A DNA stretch of 64,000 nt from Clostridium sp. MD294 (GCF_000364165.2 NZ_CP097810.1:434001-498000), one strand, 5' to 3'; positions 49,794-58,433 are shown, counted from the first letter of the stretch. Numbers and translations are program-made. The notes: generated by a model from the sequence alone, not told the origin.

Positions 49794-51769
49794 TAGCTTA
49801 TGTCCGCTCCACTTGGAATATCATTTTTATCCAATGTCAATAATGAAAGTTTGTCTGCTCCGTCATCTGCACACAACAACATACCATATGACATTTCGCC
49901 CATCATTTTCCTTGGTTTCAAATTATAAGCTACTACCACTTTTTTACCAACCATTTCTTCTGGGCTATACCATTTTGAAATACCAGAAAATATCGTTCTT
50001 ACTTCATCGCCTATTTTTACCTGATTTCTCAACAGTTTATCAGATTTTTCTACTTTTTCACTTGCAACAACTTCTCCTACTTTTAACTGTACTTTAAAAA
50101 AGTCATCAATGCTAATTTCAGAAGGCACTTCTGGTTGTTTTTTTTGTTCCTTTTTAGTTTCTTGTTTTTTCTCTTGATTTGCAATAGAACTTGCTTGAGA
50201 TGCTTTTATTGCTTCTTCTAATTCAGCAATTTCTTTTTTCATATCAATTCTTGGGAATATTACATTTCCTTTTTTTACAGAAAGTGTTTTTGGTAATTTT
50301 CCCCATTGTTTTGCACTATCCCATTTTGTAAGTTCTCCAGCTTCTATACCAATTTGTTTCCATATTAATTCTGGTGTATTAGGCATAAATGGCTGAAGCA
50401 ATATAGAAATAATTCTAATACTTTCTGTTACATTATACAGAGCATTTGCTAATTCAGAATGTTTTGCTTCATCTTTTATCAATATCCAAGGTTGTGTTTC
50501 ATCAATGTATTTATTTGTTCTGCGAATTAAATTCCAAAGTTCTATTAACGCATCACTAAACATCATTTTATCCATGTCTGCCTCTACTTTTGGTACAATA
50601 TTTTTTGCAGTTTCTATCAAATCTGCATCAAACTGTGTAGAAGACTGTGTTTCTGGCAATGTACCATTAAAATATTTTTCTATCATGCCTACTGTTCTAG
50701 AAACAAGATTACCCAAATCATTCGCCAAGTCTGAATTAATTCTTTGTATCAATGCCTCATTATTGAAATTACCATCTTGTCCAAAAGCAATTTCTCTTAG
50801 CAAGAAATAACGTATTGCGTCAACACCATATTTTTCAACCAAAACATTAGGGTCTACCACATTACCTACAGACTTTGACATTTTTCCACCATTGATAACA
50901 AGCCAGCCATGTCCAAAAATTTGTTTAGGCAGAGGCAAATTCAATGCCATAAGCATAGCAGGCCATATAATAGAATGGAAGCGTACAATTTCCTTTCCTA
51001 CCACGTGTACATCTGCTGGCCAATATTTTTGGAATAAACTATCATCATCGCTATTATAGCCCAATGCACTAATATAGTTAGAAAGGGCATCTACCCAAAC
51101 ATATACAATATGTCCGGGGTCAAATTCTACAGGTATACCCCATTCAAATGAAGTTCTACTAACTGCTAAATCCTCTAAACCTGGTTTTAAAAAGTTATTA
51201 ATCATTTCATTTTGTCTAGTATTAGGCTGTAAAAATTCTGTGTTTTCTTCCATATATTTTATAATTCTGTCTTGATATTTTGAAAGGCGGAAGAAATAAC
51301 TTTCCTCTTTTACTTTTTCTACTTCTCTACCACAATCTGGACATTTTCCGTCAACAAGCTGATGTTCTGTAAAAAAGGACTCACAAGGAGTACAATACCA
51401 GCCTTCATATGTGCTTTTGTAAATATCTCCTTGGTCATAAAGTTGTTTAAATATTTTTTGTACTGTTTTAACGTGGTAATCATCTGTTGTTCTAATAAAT
51501 TTATCATAAGAAATATTCAATGTTTTCCAAAGCTGTTTAATGCCCACTACAACATTATCAATATATTCTTTAGGTGTCATACCTTGTTTTTTTGCAATTC
51601 TTTCTAATTTTTGACCATGTTCATCTGTTCCTGTCAAAAACATAACGTCATAGCCACGTAGTCTTTTATATCTTGCCATAGTATCCGTTGCTACAGTACA
51701 ATAAGAATGACCTATATGCAATTTATCACTAGGGTAATAAATTGGTGTTGTAATATAAAATTTTTCCAA
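49793..51769 (-). CDS. metG: Methionine-tRNA ligase
   Basis: This encodes a 658-residue class I synthetase. The HIGH motif is KLHIGHSY, the KMSKS motif is KMSKSVGN, and a zinc knuckle with two Cys pairs is seen in CTPCESFF and CPDCG. The C-terminal 110 residues are an EMAP-like tRNA-binding domain (VGEVVASEKVEKSDKL). The start is a TTG at 51769 with GGGAGGG six bases upstream; an ATG farther upstream is not supported. No T-box leader is visible. Confidence 0.96.
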   Translation of the reverse strand: MEKFYITTPIYYPSDKLHIGHSYCTVATDTMARYKRLRGYDVMFLTGTDEHGQKLERIAKKQGMTPKEYIDNVVVGIKQLWKTLNISYDKFIRTTDDYHVKTVQKIFKQLYDQGDIYKSTYEGWYCTPCESFFTEHQLVDGKCPDCGREVEKVKEESYFFRLSKYQDRIIKYMEENTEFLQPNTRQNEMINNFLKPGLEDLAVSRTSFEWGIPVEFDPGHIVYVWVDALSNYISALGYNSDDDSLFQKYWPADVHVVGKEIVRFHSIIWPAMLMALNLPLPKQIFGHGWLVINGGKMSKSVGNVVDPNVLVEKYGVDAIRYFLLREIAFGQDGNFNNEALIQRINSDLANDLGNLVSRTVGMIEKYFNGTLPETQSSTQFDADLIETAKNIVPKVEADMDKMMFSDALIELWNLIRRTNKYIDETQPWILIKDEAKHSELANALYNVTESIRIISILLQPFMPNTPELIWKQIGIEAGELTKWDSAKQWGKLPKTLSVKKGNVIFPRIDMKKEIAELEEAIKASQASSIANQEKKQETKKEQKKQPEVPSEISIDDFFKVQLKVGEVVASEKVEKSDKLLRNQVKIGDEVRTIFSGISKWYSPEEMVGKKVVVAYNLKPRKMMGEMSYGMLLCADDGADKLSLLTLDKNDIPSGADIS

Positions 51770-51828
51770 AAAAATCCCTCCCAAATTTCTACTTTTGCAG
51801 TTTCGCAAATTTCGCATGATATGGTAGT

Positions 51829-51857
51829 ATTATATCCGTTTTGGGAAAAAAAAGCAA
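51829..51857 (-). promoter_or_regulatory. metG promoter
   Basis: On the minus strand TTGCTT (51857-51852), a 17-base spacer and TATAAT (51834-51829). A tandem TTTCGCA-AA-TTTCGCA (plus strand) lies in the short leader. Confidence 0.7.
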
Positions 51858-51952
51858 ATTATAGCCCATTTTTTACAAAAAAATTTAATATATTAAAAAA
51901 TAATAGTATAAAATCCTTTTTTTCATTTGGAAAAAGTCCTCCCTAAACACTT

Positions 51953-52522
51953 TTATTTTTTGTCATCATCTTCTGTTTTATCATATCTTACAGGGGGGTC
52001 ATCGCAATAATATATTGGTCTTTCTATATTTATTTCATAATGCGTTGGTTTTTCATCATCACAACATTCGTCTTCTCTATTAAAATCTTCTAAACCATAA
52101 TAATAATATTTATTATCTTTTATTTTATGTTTTAGCTCATAATCTTCTTCATTTTCCTGCTGTTGTATACTCATTTGTATAATTTCATTTTCTCCTATAC
52201 CTAATTTTAAAATTTCTTTTTGCATAGCATACCACATTACAATGCTTTCTCTCAATTCTTCAAATTGTTTTAGCTGGTCTTTTGTAAGCAATTTTTTAAA
52301 ATTCTTTTCTTTTTCTATGTAGGCAATGTGGTCGTTAAGCGTGTCTACAATTGTTTTTTTAAAACAAGCAGTGCAATCTCTTTTTATTGCCCTTATCAAA
52401 TTACGATAAAATGTAATTCTTTTACACTCTGGTAAAGGAACAAAATACTCTTTGGGTTTAAAATAGCACGCTGTTAAATAGTAGTTTATCAATTTGTTTT
52501 CATCTACTTTTGACTTTGACAT
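51953..52522 (-). CDS. Hypothetical protein with acidic Tyr-rich C-terminus
   Basis: This encodes a 189-residue soluble protein with no recognised family. The N-terminal 100 residues are helical, with a Lys/Glu-rich segment. The last 70 residues are acidic and Tyr-rich (KYYYYGLEDFNREDECCDDE). The start at 52522 follows AAAGGAGG; an upstream in-frame extension is not supported. It is divergent from the HTH gene at 52656. Confidence 0.55.
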   Translation of the reverse strand: MSKSKVDENKLINYYLTACYFKPKEYFVPLPECKRITFYRNLIRAIKRDCTACFKKTIVDTLNDHIAYIEKEKNFKKLLTKDQLKQFEELRESIVMWYAMQKEILKLGIGENEIIQMSIQQQENEEDYELKHKIKDNKYYYYGLEDFNREDECCDDEKPTHYEINIERPIYYCDDPPVRYDKTEDDDKK

Positions 52523-52557
52523 AAAAATTCCTCCTTTAAATACCATTAAAATTTTAC

Positions 52558-52631
52558 TTTGTATCACTTTTACAACCGATTTAGTTAAAAAAATATCATA
52601 AAATTTTAAAAAGTGCAAAAAATGATACAAA
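52558..52631. promoter_or_regulatory. Inverted TTTGTATCA half-sites in divergent spacer
   Basis: TTTGTATCA (52558-52566) and TGATACAAA (52623-52631) lie 56 bases apart, between the divergent genes. They may be operator sites for a neighbouring HTH protein. Confidence 0.45.
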
Positions 52632-52655
52632 AACAACATAGAAAAGAGGTCACAT

Positions 52656-52907
52656 ATGCCAAAACCACGTAGTAAAACAGGTGAAAAGAATTTAATTGGT
52701 TCTCATCTAAAAATGCTTAGACAAAAATACAATTTATCTCAAAGAGACCTAGCCGATAAACTACAACTTTCTGGTCTTGATGTAGATAAAAATGTCATTA
52801 CTAGAATTGAAACAAATAAAAGATATGTTACAGATATAGAACTGAAAGCTATTTGTGAACTATTTCATGTAACTTATGACTATTTAATTGATGGAAAAGA
52901 CAATTAA
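52656..52907 (+). CDS. XRE-family (Cro/C1-type) HTH regulator
   Basis: This encodes an 83-residue protein that is almost entirely a helix-turn-helix domain: HLKMLRQKYNLSQRDLADKL, then VITRIETNKRYVT and ELFHVTYDYLIDG. An AGAGGT site precedes the ATG. It probably binds the inverted sites in the divergent spacer. Confidence 0.88.
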   Translation: MPKPRSKTGEKNLIGSHLKMLRQKYNLSQRDLADKLQLSGLDVDKNVITRIETNKRYVTDIELKAICELFHVTYDYLIDGKDN

Positions 52908-53022
52908 CCTCTTTTATACAGTATAATTTATTATCAAAAAATAATCTATATAATTATATATATTTCTTTTTAATTTGGAGAAATATATATAATTATTATA
53001 ATCTTTATTGCTATTTGCAATT

Positions 53023-53181
53023 CAGAAAACGAAGTTTTCTGCAAAAGTTTTGCCTCGCTTTTTCAAAAGCGAGTGGAGTTTGAGGCAAAGCCTCAAGGTT
53101 TTTCTGCTCCAAGCGTGTTTTTGAAGGGGAAGCGGACTTTGTCCGCTGGGGGAACTTTTCACAAGTGAAAAAAGTTCCCCC
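53023..53181. repeat. Hairpin-rich, GC-richer intergenic repeat element
   Basis: Five palindromes occur in 160 bases: CAGAAAAC/GTTTTCTG (53023-53041), CTCGCTTTT/AAAAGCGAG (53054-53073) within TTTGCCTC/GAGGCAAA (53049-53089), GAGGC/GCCTC (53082-53094), GCGGAC/GTCCGC (53132-53146) and a long GGGGGAACTTTT...AAAGTTCCCCC stem (53148-53181). The base composition is distinctly richer in G+C than the surroundings. No coding frame is evident. It resembles non-autonomous palindromic elements scattered in clostridial genomes. Confidence 0.65.
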
Positions 53182-53213
53182 TCTTAAAAAAATACTTGTT
53201 TAGACACTCCCCA

Positions 53214-53246
53214 TATGACTATTTAATTGACGGAAAAGACAGTTAA
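53214..53246 (+). pseudogene. Truncated 3' end of a second XRE gene copy
   Basis: The sequence encodes YDYLIDGKDS and a stop, matching the C-terminus of the HTH gene at 52656 (YDYLIDGKDN) base by base except about three positions. The similarity extends past the stop for roughly 10 bases. The rest of the copy is missing; the hairpin element occupies the position just upstream. Confidence 0.75.
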
Positions 53247-53356
53247 CCCCTTTTTATTACTATACTATATAATTAAAAAATAGTCTATATATAGTCGTTA
53301 ATTTTTCTCTTTTATATTTATACTTAATAATAAAGTATATTTATAGAGGGATTTTA

Positions 53357-53599
53357 ATGGATACAAAAGCTGCTGTCAAAAATAGAATTTTAGAATTATG
53401 CAATGAAAGAAATATTTCACTAAATTATTTGGCACATTTATCTGGTATATCACCATCTACTATTAAAAATATTATGTATGATGTTAGTAAAAATCCAGGT
53501 ATTGTTACTATTAAGTTGCTATGTGATGGTTTGGATATATCACTTTATGACTTTTTTGATACAGAAACATTTAAAAATTTAGAACAAGAAATACGTTAA
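53357..53599 (+). CDS. XRE-family HTH regulator
   Basis: This encodes an 80-residue protein: ILELCNERNISLNYLAHLSGI, then SPSTIKNIMYDVSKNPGIVTI and LCDGLDISLYDFF, a Cro/C1 helix-turn-helix. AGAGGG lies upstream. It is one of three small regulators clustered here. Confidence 0.88.
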   Translation: MDTKAAVKNRILELCNERNISLNYLAHLSGISPSTIKNIMYDVSKNPGIVTIKLLCDGLDISLYDFFDTETFKNLEQEIR

Positions 53600-53727
53600 T
53601 TGCTGTATTTTTTTGTTCTTTTTTATTTGAAAATATACTGATATAAATATATTTTTAATAATATATTAAAAATAATAAATTACAAATAATATATATAATT
53701 ATTATAATATAATTTGGGTGATACTGT

Positions 53728-53952
53728 ATGGAATATAAGAATTATGTCTTTCAAATTACGCTAGAAGATTATTTAAAAAAGGTCAATATAAAAAGAGGTA
53801 CTCTTGCCAAACGTGTACAAAGTAGCTTTCAAATTATTGACAATTATTGTAAAAATAAAGTAGAAAGATTAGACAGCTATTTACTTTTAAAAATTTGTGT
53901 GGAATTACAATGTGAATTAAGTGATATTTTGAATATAGAACAAAAAAATTAG
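53728..53952 (+). CDS. XRE-like HTH protein
   Basis: This encodes a 74-residue protein. LEDYLKKVNIKRGTLAKRVQ, IIDNYCKNKVERLDSYLLLK and CVELQCELSDIL match the helical core of Cro/C1 regulators, though less typical than its neighbours. The ribosome binding site is weak (GGGTGAT). No adjacent target was identified. Confidence 0.75.
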   Translation: MEYKNYVFQITLEDYLKKVNIKRGTLAKRVQSSFQIIDNYCKNKVERLDSYLLLKICVELQCELSDILNIEQKN

Positions 53953-54013
53953 AAAAACATCAATACACAAGTCTTTTTTAACACTTTTATATTCAATTCT
54001 TTTGTATAAAAAA

Positions 54014-54031
54014 AGAGCGATATTTCGCTCT
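54014..54031 (-). terminator. Terminator of the SRP RNA gene
   Basis: AGAGCGA (54014-54020) pairs with TCGCTCT (54025-54031), followed on the minus strand by a run of Ts. Confidence 0.85.
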
Positions 54032-54049
54032 CATTTTTTTATATAAAAT

Positions 54050-54314
54050 CCGTGCATCTATATTCGATATTGCTTTCCATGCGTTACCTTTATTATTAGC
54101 TCCGACTAAGCTACCCTGCGGCACACAAGAGTGCTTACTTAGTGCTGCTGCCTTCCGACCCTGACACGGTTCATAAGTTCCTGTTGCACAAGACTCAATC
54201 TTCATCACTAACGCAAAAGGGCAGACCATACAAAACAAATACCTCCTATAGACATCGTCCCCACTATAGCGGATTGTGGGTTACAAGACACCGCTAACGC
54301 CCCGACTAGCACGG
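54050..54314 (-). ncRNA. ffs: Signal recognition particle RNA (large type)
   Basis: The 265-base RNA starts CCGTGCTAGTCGGGGC and ends GCACGG, so its ends pair. The Alu part contains GGTGTCTTGTAACCC and CAATCCGCTATAGTGGGG. The S domain has GAACCGTGTCAGGGTCGGAA, GGCAGCAGCACTAAG and GTGCCGCAGGGTAGC. This is the long SRP RNA typical of Firmicutes; with Ffh it targets membrane proteins. It is the only SRP RNA in the window. Confidence 0.96.
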
Positions 54315-54344
54315 AAATTTTTGTGCTTTTCAGTATTGTTTAAT

Positions 54345-54374
54345 AGTATACATTATATTGCTCTGTTTTGTCAA
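54345..54374 (-). promoter_or_regulatory. SRP RNA promoter
   Basis: On the minus strand TTGACA (54374-54369), an 18-base spacer and TATACT (54350-54345). About 25 bases separate the start of transcription from the mature 5' end, suggesting processing. Confidence 0.8.
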
Positions 54375-54412
54375 TAGCATTATTCCCCATAAATAAAACA
54401 CTTATTCTATGC

Positions 54413-54441
54413 TTTACAAAATATAATAACAATGCTATAAT
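54413..54441 (+). promoter_or_regulatory. Promoter of the antisense antitoxin RNA
   Basis: TTTACA (54413-54418) and TATAAT (54436-54441) are separated by exactly 17 bases, pointing toward the toxin gene's 3' end. Confidence 0.8.
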
Positions 54442-54448
54442 ATTATTA

Positions 54449-54540
54449 CAAAAAGGGAGCAGTCACCACGTTATTGTGGTCACCCAGGTTAAGGTAAAAA
54501 ACTACCCTAGCTTTGCAGGGCTATGATGGGTAGTTTTTTT
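54449..54540 (+). ncRNA. Antisense RNA antitoxin (RatA/SR-like)
   Basis: The transcript predicted from the promoter at 54413-54441 is about 92 bases. It ends at the bidirectional terminator AAAAAACTACCC/GGGTAGTTTTTT (54496-54507 and 54528-54539). It overlaps the toxin mRNA 3' untranslated region over about 50 bases. In addition, its AGTCACCAC (54461-54469) is nearly complementary (8/9) to the toxin mRNA at its ribosome binding site. This is the layout of type I systems such as TxpA/RatA. Confidence 0.75.
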
Positions 54541-54541
54541 A

Positions 54542-54625
54542 TTACTTCTTGTTCATATAAGAAAGTAACGCTATGAGGAACAAACCAAAGGTCAGCATGA
54601 CCATAATTGCTTCGTAAACCGTCAT
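54542..54625 (-). CDS. Type I toxin, TxpA/BsrG-like holin-like peptide
   Basis: This encodes a 27-residue peptide MTVYEAIMVMLTFGLFLIAL, then LSYMNKK: one hydrophobic membrane span with a basic C-terminus, as in the TxpA/Bsr (holin-like toxin) family. GAGGGGGTGG lies directly upstream of the ATG at 54625. The stop is 2 bases from the shared terminator. The gene is shorter than typical predictors report. Membrane activity is inferred from the family. Confidence 0.82.
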   Translation of the reverse strand: MTVYEAIMVMLTFGLFLIALLSYMNKK

Positions 54626-54689
54626 AGACACCACCCCCTCTCCCTTTTTGTATGTAAGAGGGTGACCACCCGTCATGACTGCTAATATT

Positions 54690-54718
54690 AGATTAACATA
54701 TTATTCGCCATATTTCAA
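54690..54718 (-). promoter_or_regulatory. Toxin promoter
   Basis: On the minus strand TTGAAA (54718-54713), a 17-base spacer and TAATCT (54695-54690). Confidence 0.6.
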
Positions 54719-54724
54719 CAAAAG

Positions 54725-55189
54725 TCACATATTACTTTTTTTTCTAAAATTTTTAAAAAATGCCCTCATCAATTCTGCACATTCCTGTTGCAACACATTT
54801 TCCTCTATTTCTACCTGATGATTAAAACGTGGTTCTTGCAATATATTCAATATAGAACCTGCACAGCCTGCTTTATTATTTCTTGTACCAAAAACAATTT
54901 TTGGTATTCTCGACTGCACAATCGCCCCTGCACACATAGGGCAAGGTTCTACTGTAACATAAAGCGTACAGTCTTCTAGTCGCCAATCTCCTACTATTTT
55001 GGCACTTTTATCAATAACATCTATTTCTGCATGGCAAAGAGGGTTTTTTGCACTATTCCTCAAATTATACCCTCTTGCAATGATTTCTCCCTTTCTTACC
55101 ATAACAGCACCAATAGGCACTTCTTTCAATGCAAATGCCTTTTTTGCCTCTATCAATGCCTCTGTCATATAATATTGTTGTTCTGTCAT
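54725..55189 (-). CDS. tadA: tRNA-specific adenosine deaminase
   Basis: This encodes a 154-residue enzyme that converts A34 to inosine in tRNA-Arg. The zinc site and proton shuttle are in CHAEIDVI and PCPMCAGAIV. VPIGAVMV and GTRNNKAGCAGS are also typical. It is 9 bases downstream of the FG-GAP lipoprotein gene and near the SRP RNA, as in many Firmicutes. Confidence 0.95.
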   Translation of the reverse strand: MTEQQYYMTEALIEAKKAFALKEVPIGAVMVRKGEIIARGYNLRNSAKNPLCHAEIDVIDKSAKIVGDWRLEDCTLYVTVEPCPMCAGAIVQSRIPKIVFGTRNNKAGCAGSILNILQEPRFNHQVEIEENVLQQECAELMRAFFKNFRKKSNM

Positions 55190-55198
55190 ATTTTTCTC

Positions 55199-56542
55199 CT
55201 ACTCACTAAAATATACCATTGTGTCAGAGTTTTCTATATCACTCATACCAACATATTCTTCTATATTATCCCCATCTAAATCCATAGCGTATATTACTTG
55301 TCCATGTACAATATCATCATTTTTTATAGCAAGTCCTTTTTCTGTCAAAATATATCTCATAGCTGTTCCTGTTGTATCACAAACGTATATTTCTTTAACG
55401 CCATCTCTATTCAAATCACCACTATAAATACTACTTTCAATGCTCTTTATACCTAAATGTGTACTCCATATTTTGATAAAGCCTGCACCTGTTTTATGAT
55501 ACAAATACAAATCAAATCCGTCTGTTATAAAATATTCTAATGTGCCATCATTATCTAAATCTGTTATGTGCATATAGCTTGCACCATGTTCTAAATAGTA
55601 TTGATTGGATATTGTCCAGCCTTCTTCTCCTTTTTTATAACATTCTAACGTTTTGTTATTCATTAAAAAAAGTTCTGTACCATCAAATCCTACACAGGTA
55701 TAATTACCATGTGATAAATCTATATTTTCTGCTGTAATACCAAAATTGCGATTTAAAAATACTAATTTTTCAGAAAAAGTATGTGTGTTTTCTCCTTCTC
55801 CAGTTCCTTCTGTAATAGGTCGGCTTAAAAGTACTGCCATACCTTCTTCTAAAAATGCTGCACTATCTACTACAAGCCCTCTTTGCAAATAAATGTTACG
55901 ATATCTTCCGAAATAATTGCGATAACGATATAATGAAAGCTTGCCATCTTCACTAATATTTGCTGCTAAAGTATTACCTTGTGCATCTTTTCCTATATCA
56001 CAAAATCCTTCTGAAGGGAATGTTGCCTTTCTACCATGAAATGTAGCAAAAGATGTATCTGTTTCATATTTTGAAAAATGACCATCTGCTAAAAATACAT
56101 TTCTATCTGTCAAAGCATAGATACCATTATTATAACCACCTACATAATAACTACCTATCAATTTATCTTTTACAAAATAACAATACAAAAGCCCTGCTAT
56201 TTCTTCATTATAATAAAGTAAAGGAACTGTTGCTACAATTGCTTCTTTTGTTGTATTTGCAGTCATATCTAATGCTACAGCAGAAGATGCCTCAAATATT
56301 TTTTGATTTTCTTTTGTATTTTCTGGAACAATACCTTTAAAAAAAGTAATAGAACTACTATCGCATCTCCAATAATTATCATATAATAGCTTATCAATTT
56401 TTTCTTCATACTCTTTTGCTTTTTCTTCGGAAATAGAAAAAACTTCCGTTTGTTCATTTGCAGTATCATTACAAGCTGTTATAGTTATTAAAAGAAAACA
56501 CATATATACACAAAGCCACTTTCGTATCATTGTTTTTGTCAC
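55199..56542 (-). CDS. Lipoprotein with FG-GAP/VCBS-like repeats
   Basis: This encodes a 447-residue lipoprotein. The hydrophobic leader ends with lipobox ITAC. Three calcium-type motifs are seen near the C-terminus: DLDNDGTLEYF, DLNRDGVKEIYVCD and DLDGDNIEEYVG, as in FG-GAP/VCBS beta-propeller blades. The start is uncertain: GTG at 56542 or ATG at 56530, because AAAGGG is not ideally spaced for either. Surface location is likely; the function is unknown. Confidence 0.75.
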   Translation of the reverse strand: MTKTMIRKWLCVYMCFLLITITACNDTANEQTEVFSISEEKAKEYEEKIDKLLYDNYWRCDSSSITFFKGIVPENTKENQKIFEASSAVALDMTANTTKEAIVATVPLLYYNEEIAGLLYCYFVKDKLIGSYYVGGYNNGIYALTDRNVFLADGHFSKYETDTSFATFHGRKATFPSEGFCDIGKDAQGNTLAANISEDGKLSLYRYRNYFGRYRNIYLQRGLVVDSAAFLEEGMAVLLSRPITEGTGEGENTHTFSEKLVFLNRNFGITAENIDLSHGNYTCVGFDGTELFLMNNKTLECYKKGEEGWTISNQYYLEHGASYMHITDLDNDGTLEYFITDGFDLYLYHKTGAGFIKIWSTHLGIKSIESSIYSGDLNRDGVKEIYVCDTTGTAMRYILTEKGLAIKNDDIVHGQVIYAMDLDGDNIEEYVGMSDIENSDTMVYFSE

Positions 56543-56649
56543 GTCCCTTTTGTTCGAATATAATTATTTTATCTATTATATACTAATTATACTCTAATTT
56601 CAAACAACAATTTACACAAATGATACAATACCACTTTTATCAAACAAAA

Positions 56650-56690
56650 AAAGAAGTAATTTCCTTCTTCATTATTGGAATTACTTCTTT
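56650..56690 (-). terminator. Terminator of the coiled-coil gene
   Basis: AAAGAAGTAATTTCC (56650-56664) pairs with GGAATTACTTCTTT (56677-56690), with one bulged T. A T run follows on the minus strand. Confidence 0.8.
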
Positions 56691-56698
56691 ATTATTTT

Positions 56699-57376
56699 TT
56701 ATATACTAATATCAATATTTCCTATTTCTGGCATAGTCATAGACAAATCTCCTCCTATATCCATAAAAGAGGCATTTTCTGAAGAACCTGTTGCAATATC
56801 ATTTGAAGAATTTAGAACATCATTGATTTCTTTTGACATACGTTTTCTCTTTTTCGCTTGAAGTTCTGTTCCAATTTCTTCTGCTTCCTCTGCTTCATTT
56901 TTTTGTTTCATTTTCATTTGTAATTCCATTTTATTCTCTGCTATCAAAGCTTTTTCTTTGCTTTGTGCTTTTTTAATTACTTTTTTCATTTTTGCAACTG
57001 CTTTTTTAATTTGTTCCTCTTCTCCACCGCTTGACTTTGTTTGTGCCATTTCTCCTTTTATTCTTGCTATAATGCTGCGTACTTCTGATGTACTCTTTGC
57101 ATTCATCAATTTAATTAAGTCCTCTGTTGCTTGATAATCTACATTAGACTTTTTTTGTTTATTTTGTCCTTGTGTAGGAAGTGTTTTATTTTCTTTTTGC
57201 TGTTGTGGCAAAAAAATATCCTTTTTCTCTGTTACATTTTCTTTGATATTTTCTGCTTCATTTTGTTTTGTATTTTGTACTGTTTGTTTTGTTTGTTCTT
57301 TTGAAATACTATTTTCCTTTTGATATTCTTGTTTACGATATATTGTATTTTGTTTTTGAATAGATGAAATTGCCAT
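56699..57376 (-). CDS. Coiled-coil hypothetical protein
   Basis: This encodes a 225-residue hydrophilic protein with no signal peptide. The N-terminal 80 residues are Lys/Gln/Glu-rich and probably disordered. A conserved-looking core follows (LIKLMNAKSTSEVRSIIARI, then GEMAQTK), and then a long basic/acidic helix. The C-terminus is a short Ser/Asp-rich tail ending IGNIDISI. I recall related sequences in Lachnospirales but no function. Confidence 0.6.
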   Translation of the reverse strand: MAISSIQKQNTIYRKQEYQKENSISKEQTKQTVQNTKQNEAENIKENVTEKKDIFLPQQQKENKTLPTQGQNKQKKSNVDYQATEDLIKLMNAKSTSEVRSIIARIKGEMAQTKSSGGEEEQIKKAVAKMKKVIKKAQSKEKALIAENKMELQMKMKQKNEAEEAEEIGTELQAKKRKRMSKEINDVLNSSNDIATGSSENASFMDIGGDLSMTMPEIGNIDISI

Positions 57377-57448
57377 AATATCCCTCCCTTATTTACTTTG
57401 CCCTTTTATTTATATATCGGCAAAAAAGGAAGTGTTCTTAATCTCATT

Positions 57449-58405
57449 TTATATTAAAATTTTTTGTAATAATTGCTCCATTTCATTATAGCTATTTGCA
57501 CGATTGATTTTTTCTCTAAGCTCTGCTGCTCCTTTTATTCCTTTCATATACCATGAAATATGCTTTCTCATTTCTCTTACTCCAATATATTCCCCTTTAT
57601 ATTCTATCAACATACGAGCATGACATAATGCTTTTTCGACTTTTTGTTCTGCTGTTGGTTCTTTCAGAAGTTCTCCTGTATTAAAATAGTGACGAATTCT
57701 TTGAAATATCCACGGATTTCCTTGTGCTGCCCTTCCTATCATAATAGCATCACATTTTGTATACTCTAGCATATTTTTTGCATCTTCTGGTGTAAAAATA
57801 TCTCCATTTCCAATCACTGGAATACTAACTGATTGTTTTACTGCCTTTATAATATCCCAATCTGCTTTTCCGCTATAATATTGTTCTCTTGTTCTACCAT
57901 GTACTGCAACCGCTGCTGCACCATTTTGTTCTGCAATTTTTGCAATTTCTATTGCATTAATATGTTCTTCATCAAATCCTTTTCTAAATTTAATTGTAAC
58001 AGGTTTTTTTTGAGCAGTTACCATTGCTTTTACAATATCTCCTACTAATTTTGGATTTTTTGTTAAAGCACTTCCTTCGCCATTTTTAACAATTTTAGGA
58101 GCAGGACAACCCATATTTACATCTATAATATCAATATCATATTTTTCAATTTTTTTTGCCATAGCTGCCATAATTTCTGGTTGAGAACCAAAAAGTTGTA
58201 CTGCTGCAGGTCTTTCTTTTTGTTCTACAGTAAGCAATTTTTTTGTATTTTCATTGTCATATAATATTCCTTTTGCACTTACCATTTCAGAATACACCAA
58301 TCCACAGCCCATTTCTTTACAAAGTATGCGAAAAGGTAAGTCTGTTACACCTGCCATAGGTGCTAAAAAAATATTATTTTCTAATTCCACATTGCCTATT
58401 TTCAT
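57449..58405 (-). CDS. dusB: tRNA-dihydrouridine synthase
   Basis: This encodes a 318-residue FMN enzyme that reduces uridines in tRNA D-loops. APMAGVTDLPFR (FMN binding) is near the N-terminus. The catalytic Cys lies in NMGCPAPKIVKNGEGSAL. VHGRTREQYYSGKADW and IGNGDIFTPEDA are also typical. The ATG at 58405 is preferred: GAGAGGA precedes it, while the earlier in-frame ATG at 58450 overlaps coaX. It follows coaX, a common order. Confidence 0.95.
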   Translation of the reverse strand: MKIGNVELENNIFLAPMAGVTDLPFRILCKEMGCGLVYSEMVSAKGILYDNENTKKLLTVEQKERPAAVQLFGSQPEIMAAMAKKIEKYDIDIIDVNMGCPAPKIVKNGEGSALTKNPKLVGDIVKAMVTAQKKPVTIKFRKGFDEEHINAIEIAKIAEQNGAAAVAVHGRTREQYYSGKADWDIIKAVKQSVSIPVIGNGDIFTPEDAKNMLEYTKCDAIMIGRAAQGNPWIFQRIRHYFNTGELLKEPTAEQKVEKALCHARMLIEYKGEYIGVREMRKHISWYMKGIKGAAELREKINRANSYNEMEQLLQKILI

Positions 58406-58433
58406 TTTTGTTCCTCTCTTGTTGTAATCAATA

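Noticed and set aside
51770..51830. T-box leader before metG (and asnS)
   Set aside because: The metG leader is only about 50 bases and lacks the T-box sequence; asnS has no leader of its own.
53993..54238. Open frame on the minus strand within the SRP RNA
   Set aside because: The sequence is explained by the SRP RNA and its structure; the predicted protein has no ribosome binding site or family.
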